From Desulfobacterales bacterium (lineage in GTDB: Bacteria > Desulfobacterota > Desulfobacteria > Desulfobacterales > 4be13): 17,690 bases of DNA. Numbering within the stretch: the first letter of the stretch is position 1; every line of letters begins with the position of its first letter. The position numbers and the translations under genes were made by a program. The stretch spans positions 1-17,690 of the forward strand of contig JAOZLU010000083.1 in NCBI GenBank assembly GCA_029934695.1, read 5' to 3'. Positions 14,975-17,690 of this stretch are shown piece after piece. The notes under the pieces were generated by a model. It saw only the letters and a list, made by a program, of their open reading frames with translations, made no database searches and was not told the origin of the DNA.

Positions 14975-14991
14975 TCTTCGGTTCCCGAAGA
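14975..14991. promoter_or_regulatory. Short perfect palindrome upstream of the PIN antitoxin
   Basis: TCTTCGG (14975-14981) and CCGAAGA (14985-14991) are exact inverted arms around TTC, about 30 bases upstream of the antitoxin start. Its position suits an operator for autoregulation, but no promoter elements can be placed with confidence. Confidence 0.35.
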
Positions 14992-15215
14992 AACCCCTGC
15001 TTGCCACTAATTCGTTCAGATGCTCACCAATCCACGCAGATGCCGTTCCCCCATCTGCACGGATTGGCGATAAGCAGGGGATTACTTGGTCTCCCGCTAA
15101 CAAATCCCTGCTTATCACTAATCCATGCAGATGATAAGAAAGGATTACTTCCCAAGCCGCCAACAAATTCTTTCTTACACACAATCCGTGCCGATGCCGC
15201 TCCCCCATCTGCACG
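14992..15215. repeat. Palindromic repeat cluster with two full hairpins
   Basis: The whole 300-base gap (14946-15247) has no gene. The first hairpin has arms 15052-15083 and 15103-15133, about 31 bases each, with one mismatch, one bulge and a 3x3 internal loop. The second follows directly, GATAAGAAAGGATT (15133-15146) against AATTCTTTCTTAC (15166-15178), with loop CTTCCCAAGCCGCC. A third pairing is possible between CCAATCCACGCAGATG (15027-15042) and the CATCTGCACGGATTGG word (15052-15067), so alternative foldings compete. Confidence 0.85.
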
Positions 15216-15247
15216 GAGAAGAATCAGTACCGTCACCATCTCTTTTA

Positions 15248-15649
15248 TCAGATGACCTGAATATTTGACAGATTGCTTATGGCCGAATCCCGACTCAGCA
15301 GCGGCAAGCCCAGGGCAAGTGCTGTGGCTGCGATAATGCGGTCCGGCATGTCCGGGACCACAGAACGGGATATCTGTCTCAGGCTGCTGATCACGGAAAA
15401 ATCAAGCGGCGCAAGTTCATAATTCGCGCTGTCTGTTCCGATGAGGTTCAGAACAGTGTTAAGCAGATTTCCCGGAATACGTCCTTTTTCCGAAAGATAT
15501 ATCATTTCGACCGGAACGATGGTCGGAATGACCGCTTTTGATCTTCCCTCATCTATTTCTGAGAATATCTGCCGCACTCTGGAGGACAGATTCGGAAGGT
15601 TCTGAAGATGCCAGATCAGGGCATGAGTGTCTGTAACATAACGGTTCAT
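15248..15649 (-). CDS. vapC: VapC-like PIN-domain toxin
   Basis: This is a predicted ribonuclease toxin of the PIN superfamily. MNRYVTDTHALIWHL holds the first catalytic Asp. The helix VIPTIVPVEMIYL carries the conserved Glu, and PDMPDRIIAATALALGLPLL with SRDSAI gives the later acidic residues. I start it at ATG 15649, not the in-frame ATG 15676. The shorter start overlaps the antitoxin stop as ATGA and has AGAGGA seven bases upstream, and the first nine residues of the longer form are unlike any PIN start. The resulting 133 aa is a normal length. The target is unknown, although many VapC enzymes cut tRNA or rRNA. Confidence 0.9.
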   Translation of the reverse strand: MNRYVTDTHALIWHLQNLPNLSSRVRQIFSEIDEGRSKAVIPTIVPVEMIYLSEKGRIPGNLLNTVLNLIGTDSANYELAPLDFSVISSLRQISRSVVPDMPDRIIAATALALGLPLLSRDSAISNLSNIQVI

Positions 15650-15888
15650 ATTTCGTCCTCTCCGAATCTTCCCCACATTTCATGACGGGCATCTGTAATG
15701 TCCTCTGCTGTGATCTCAGGTGTGCCTGCCCATAGTCCGCCCAATCTGACAATTGGTTTCTGCGTGCCGAACTTCCCTGATTTTGATTGCAGAAATGTCG
15801 TAAATTCTGCCAATAATCTCAGACTGTCTGTTTGAAGAAAGTCGAGTGAGGAGATGATCTCAGTTTTCAGAGCTTGTTGTTCCTGCAT
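15646..15888 (-). CDS. Antitoxin of the VapC-like module
   Basis: The 80-aa protein has an N-terminal helical part (EIISSLDFLQTDSLRLLAEF) of the DUF2281/VapB-like kind and a C-terminal tail (GGLWAGTPEITAEDITDARH) that resembles toxin-binding tails of VapB antitoxins. AAGGAG lies eight bases before ATG 15888. The stop codon forms an ATGA overlap with vapC. The first codons (MQEQQ, then LK) and the DNA upstream are nearly the same as for the unrelated UPF0175 antitoxin at 17305-17580. Confidence 0.85.
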   Translation of the reverse strand: MQEQQALKTEIISSLDFLQTDSLRLLAEFTTFLQSKSGKFGTQKPIVRLGGLWAGTPEITAEDITDARHEMWGRFGEDEI

Positions 15889-15938
15889 TTTGTTTTCTCC
15901 TTTTAATTTATTGCCTCATTTGTTCGGCTCGTTCATCT
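15867..15938 (-). repeat. Shared antitoxin leader, copy 1
   Basis: The first codons of the antitoxin, its AAGGAG site and the word AGATGAACGAGCCGAACAAA recur almost unchanged at about 17557-17633 in front of a different antitoxin family. In this copy the leader can be read as the mini-ORF MNEPNK and stop, or in another frame as SADERAEQMRQ and stop, the latter resembling the end of a lost gene. Confidence 0.75.
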
Positions 15939-15976
15939 GCCGATTACTTTCCAGGCTATCAGCGAATCTCCACCAA

Positions 15977-16035
15977 CTACAGGGATTTGGTTTGGCAAGG
16001 ATGGGCATTATCCTTGCTAAACCCAATCTCTGTAG
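15977..16035. repeat. Long hairpin element, copy 1 (ACTACAGGGATTTGG type)
   Basis: Arms 15977-16002 and 16010-16035 pair at 25 of 26 positions (23 Watson-Crick, 2 G:T/G:U) around a 7-nt loop. A related hairpin lies at 16582-16645. Directly after it, 16049-16101 holds half of the other repeat type (loop CTTCCCAAGCCGCC plus right arm AAATCCTTTCTTAC). The gap 15889-16130 thus consists of leader plus repeats and has no gene. Confidence 0.85.
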
Positions 16036-16130
16036 TTGCAACTGAGATGCTTCCCAAGCCGCCAACAAATCCTTTCTTACACACAATCCTTGTAGATGCT
16101 GTATTTGGCTTCAATGGTCTCTCTGTTTTT

Positions 16131-16273
16131 TTACATGATCACATAATCCTCCAAAACCATGATTTCCGTTTCTTTTATCTTCTTCAGTCTTTTGTCATTT
16201 GTGACAAATAGATCACAGGCGATGAGTCAAACATGATCCTCCGGTGTTCGCATATCTTTTCTTTTATTCCCAT
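16131..16273 (-). pseudogene. Internally deleted PIN-domain toxin gene
   Basis: From ATG 16273, which overlaps the antitoxin 3' end by 10 bases, the frame reads MGIKEKICEHRRIMFDSSPV, the usual first strand of a PIN toxin with its catalytic Asp16. It then runs out of frame and stops. A shifted frame gives the usual PIN C-terminus, CDLFVTNDKRLKKIKETEIM followed by VLEDYVIM, with a proper stop at 16131. The middle of the protein, roughly 80 codons with the other catalytic acids, is missing. The join falls at CCTGTGATC (16211-16219), which is plausible coding sequence for both halves, suggesting deletion between short matching words. The toxin must be inactive. Confidence 0.8.
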
Positions 16274-16482
16274 GAGTCTCTTTCCTTATTGACATATTCC
16301 TGGGCATCAATCCCTTTCCAGATTTCCTTTCCCAGACCTTTGAGGTCGTAGATGTCAAGCCGGGTGTCTTTTTTCAATTCCCTCGAAAGTTCCGGCAATA
16401 TTTTTGATATGAGCATCATCTTCTCTGCGGCTGTCAGTTTCAGCACTTCTTCATAAGCTCTTTGCATATTGGGATTTATCAT
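16264..16482 (-). CDS. Antitoxin whose toxin partner is broken
   Basis: The 72-aa protein has an N-terminal helical region (AYEEVLKLTAAEKMMLISKI) and a C-terminal tail IYDLKGLGKEIWKGIDAQEY followed by VNKERDSWE, the pattern of small antitoxins paired with PIN toxins. AAGGAAAA precedes ATG 16482. Its 3' end overlaps the start of the deleted PIN gene by 10 bases, keeping the original coupling. With the toxin gone it is an orphan; it might still protect against a related toxin elsewhere (inference). The reading frame itself shows no damage. Confidence 0.85.
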   Translation of the reverse strand: MINPNMQRAYEEVLKLTAAEKMMLISKILPELSRELKKDTRLDIYDLKGLGKEIWKGIDAQEYVNKERDSWE

Positions 16483-16509
16483 AATTATTTTTCCTTATTG
16501 ATAACAATA

Positions 16510-16740
16510 AAAACGGTTCGGATTCGCCCCGTGCATCTACACAGATTATAGACAAAAAGAATTACTTCCGATAGTGGAGAACCACAGGGATTTGGTTTAA
16601 CAAGGATAGCCCAAGCCTTATCCTTGCTAAACTTAATCTCTGTAGTTGCAATGGAGATGCTCCCCGATCCCCCATGTAGATGATCGCACGGATTATGGTT
16701 AAGAAAGGATTACTTCCCAAGCTGCCCGAAAATCCCTGCC
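16510..16740. repeat. Mixed repeat cluster before the orphan antitoxin
   Basis: The 335-base gap 16483-16817 has no gene. It contains a GGTTCGGATT word (16514-16523), a second copy of the long hairpin (arms 16582-16607 and 16620-16645, more diverged than copy 1), and a partial AAGAAAGGATT element with the CTTCCCAAGC loop (16700-16740). A perfect TATAAT is present on the minus strand at 16545-16550 but has no convincing -35 partner. Positions 16741-16817 show nothing recognisable. Confidence 0.7.
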
Positions 16741-16817
16741 AAAGTATTATCCGGGTATGATTCAGTTCTTGCTGTTTGCATTATTTCTTCTCATTCACTT
16801 TATATATTTCAAGTGAT

Positions 16818-17315
16818 TCACTCTCTCCCCTCTTCAATTATCAGACGCTCAACAAGGTCATCTTTAAGATAGAGTCCCGCATTTCTCACCTGAGAAAAGG
16901 CATTGCGAAGCGATGGGATCAGTTTATGGCGGCTCGCCAGCACCAGCACTCCGGCAGTGCCGATATGTCGGATCGTCAACGACACAGCGCACCTGCGGGC
17001 TGCAAGATCATCAATGATCGCCACACGATTGGAGTTCTTTAAGCTTAGGGAAAGAACATCTGTCTCTCCGCTTCCGAGATTCCAAACCGCCACACGCCTG
17101 TCAGTACGGACTTTTTTCCGAATTGCCCACGGAGATGTCTTCAGTCCCTCGGAGGCATCATCGTCGCAGTTAGACACCTCCTGCCACACAGCACCAGGCA
17201 CGATGACAGTTCCGAACAGTTCGGGCAGAACAAATTCCAGGCCGGATTTGAACAGCGTGATCAGGGGCGAGGCATTGACAACAAACTCATCTCTCAGCGG
17301 CAGTTTATCCGACAT
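16818..17315 (-). CDS. DUF3368 PIN-like toxin
   Basis: This is a predicted nucleic-acid-cleaving toxin of the DUF3368 family, a PIN-related fold usually encoded after a UPF0175 antitoxin. The N-terminal FVVNASPLITLFKSG replaces the classic PIN Asp strand in the family's own way. Later motifs are VPGAVWQEV, LGSGETDVLSLSL, AIIDDLAARRCA and a C-terminal TAGVLVLASRHKLIPSL, all characteristic of the family. I start at ATG 17315 (165 aa, MSDKLPLRDE), which overlaps the antitoxin by 11 bases and has GAGGAAG upstream. The in-frame ATG at 17384 would add 23 residues that are merely antitoxin DNA in another frame. Confidence 0.92.
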   Translation of the reverse strand: MSDKLPLRDEFVVNASPLITLFKSGLEFVLPELFGTVIVPGAVWQEVSNCDDDASEGLKTSPWAIRKKVRTDRRVAVWNLGSGETDVLSLSLKNSNRVAIIDDLAARRCAVSLTIRHIGTAGVLVLASRHKLIPSLRNAFSQVRNAGLYLKDDLVERLIIEEGRE

Positions 17316-17580
17316 TTTCCACTTCCTCCAGAACATCTTCATAATCATACTGAAAGGGAGACACTCCCAGCCGGGATATGGCAAGCATGAAATCCGAGCG
17401 ATTCATTCCGGCAATCTCCGCCGCTCTTTCCTGTGAGACACGTCCCAGCTCATACCATTTGGTCGCTGCCAGCAGGCGTACTTCGGCGGCAAACTCCTGC
17501 GGGGTTTTATAAAGGGCAGGCAGCAGACTTTCGTTAAATTCCATCATCACCTTGAATTTCAAAGTTTGTTGTTCCTGCAT
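17305..17580 (-). CDS. UPF0175 family antitoxin
   Basis: The 91-aa protein belongs to the UPF0175 family, small helix-turn-helix-type antitoxins. The family core is visible as AAEVRLLAATKWYELGRVSQ, ERAAEIAGMNRSDFMLAISR and the tail LGVSPFQYDYEDVLEEVENV. The middle part looks like a DNA-binding helix-turn-helix (residues about 46-68), so it probably represses its own operon. AAGGAG lies upstream of ATG 17580. Its first residues (MQEQQTLK) are shared with the unrelated antitoxin ending at 15888. It precedes and overlaps the DUF3368 toxin gene. Confidence 0.92.
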   Translation of the reverse strand: MQEQQTLKFKVMMEFNESLLPALYKTPQEFAAEVRLLAATKWYELGRVSQERAAEIAGMNRSDFMLAISRLGVSPFQYDYEDVLEEVENVG

Positions 17581-17633
17581 TTCGTTTTCTCCTTTTTAAT
17601 AGTTATCATTTCATTTGTTCGGCTCGTTCATCT
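17557..17633 (-). repeat. Shared antitoxin leader, copy 2
   Basis: This copy matches 15867-15938, including the first codons, the AAGGAG site and AGATGAACGAGCCGAACAAA. One frame gives MNEPNK and stop. Another stays open further upstream and reads LAKKAKDERAEQMK and stop, which looks like the charged end of a protein gene lying beyond the window. At 17634-17680 the DNA also has the CAAGCCGCCAACAAATCCC repeat word. Confidence 0.75.
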
Positions 17634-17690
17634 TTCGCTTTCTTAGCAAGCCGCCAACAAATCCCTGCCTGTCGCCACTCTGTCATTGTC

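Noticed and set aside
15052..15178. Possible CRISPR array in the repeat-rich gap
   Set aside because: The repeats are palindromic modules of varying order, without regular unique spacers, and no cas genes are near.
14927..15255. Several overlapping ORFs on both strands of the 14946-15247 gap
   Set aside because: All are readings of palindromic repeats. Similar peptides appear wherever the repeats occur.
16903..17436. 177-codon plus-strand ORF across the UPF0175/DUF3368 pair
   Set aside because: Both minus-strand proteins match known families, so this is their antisense frame.

Overview
The window looks like part of a large-genome sulfate reducer of the Desulfobacterota (Desulfobacterales, Desulfonema-like). 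This is inferred from the gene types, the many toxin-antitoxin pairs and the repeat-filled intergenic DNA. No rRNA, tRNA, CRISPR array or complete insertion sequence is visible.

Positions 1-7424, plus strand, hold a five-gene chemosensory operon: a membrane methyl-accepting receptor with an sCache-type sensor, a hybrid CheA (Hpt, dimerisation, ATPase, CheW-like, receiver), a receiver-GGDEF diguanylate cyclase, CheB and CheR. There is no cheY and no separate cheW. The set resembles a Wsp-type system, in which receptor and kinase control c-di-GMP synthesis rather than the flagellar motor. Every gene junction carries a different array of 7-bp tandem repeats, usually paired with an inverted arm. 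At two junctions the array replaces the ribosome binding site, and at two others it supplies the last codons of the upstream gene. A terminator-like hairpin closes the operon.

Positions 7423-9156, minus strand, hold an RNase G/E family gene (rng) and a small basic ORF whose stop codon abuts the rng start. A 34-bp palindrome lies in or just before that ORF.

Positions 9190-13812 hold two exported-protein genes on the minus strand. The upstream one (B) encodes an Ig-like domain and two copies of an unrecognised ~115-residue repeat. The downstream one (A) encodes a clan-A glycoside hydrolase with a CBM9-like domain, an Fn3 domain and an EF-hand/dockerin-like tail. Remnants on both sides (a B fragment after A, an A tail before B) show that this A/B pair was once tandemly repeated. 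An ATPase pseudogene with its own sigma70-type promoter is fused to the outer A tail.

Positions 14091-17690 form a toxin-antitoxin island on the minus strand: a PIN (COG1569-like) pair, a VapBC-like pair, an antitoxin with an internally deleted PIN toxin, and a UPF0175/DUF3368 pair. The gaps between them are filled with modular palindromic repeats whose stems show compensatory changes. Two unrelated antitoxin genes share the same leader and first codons.
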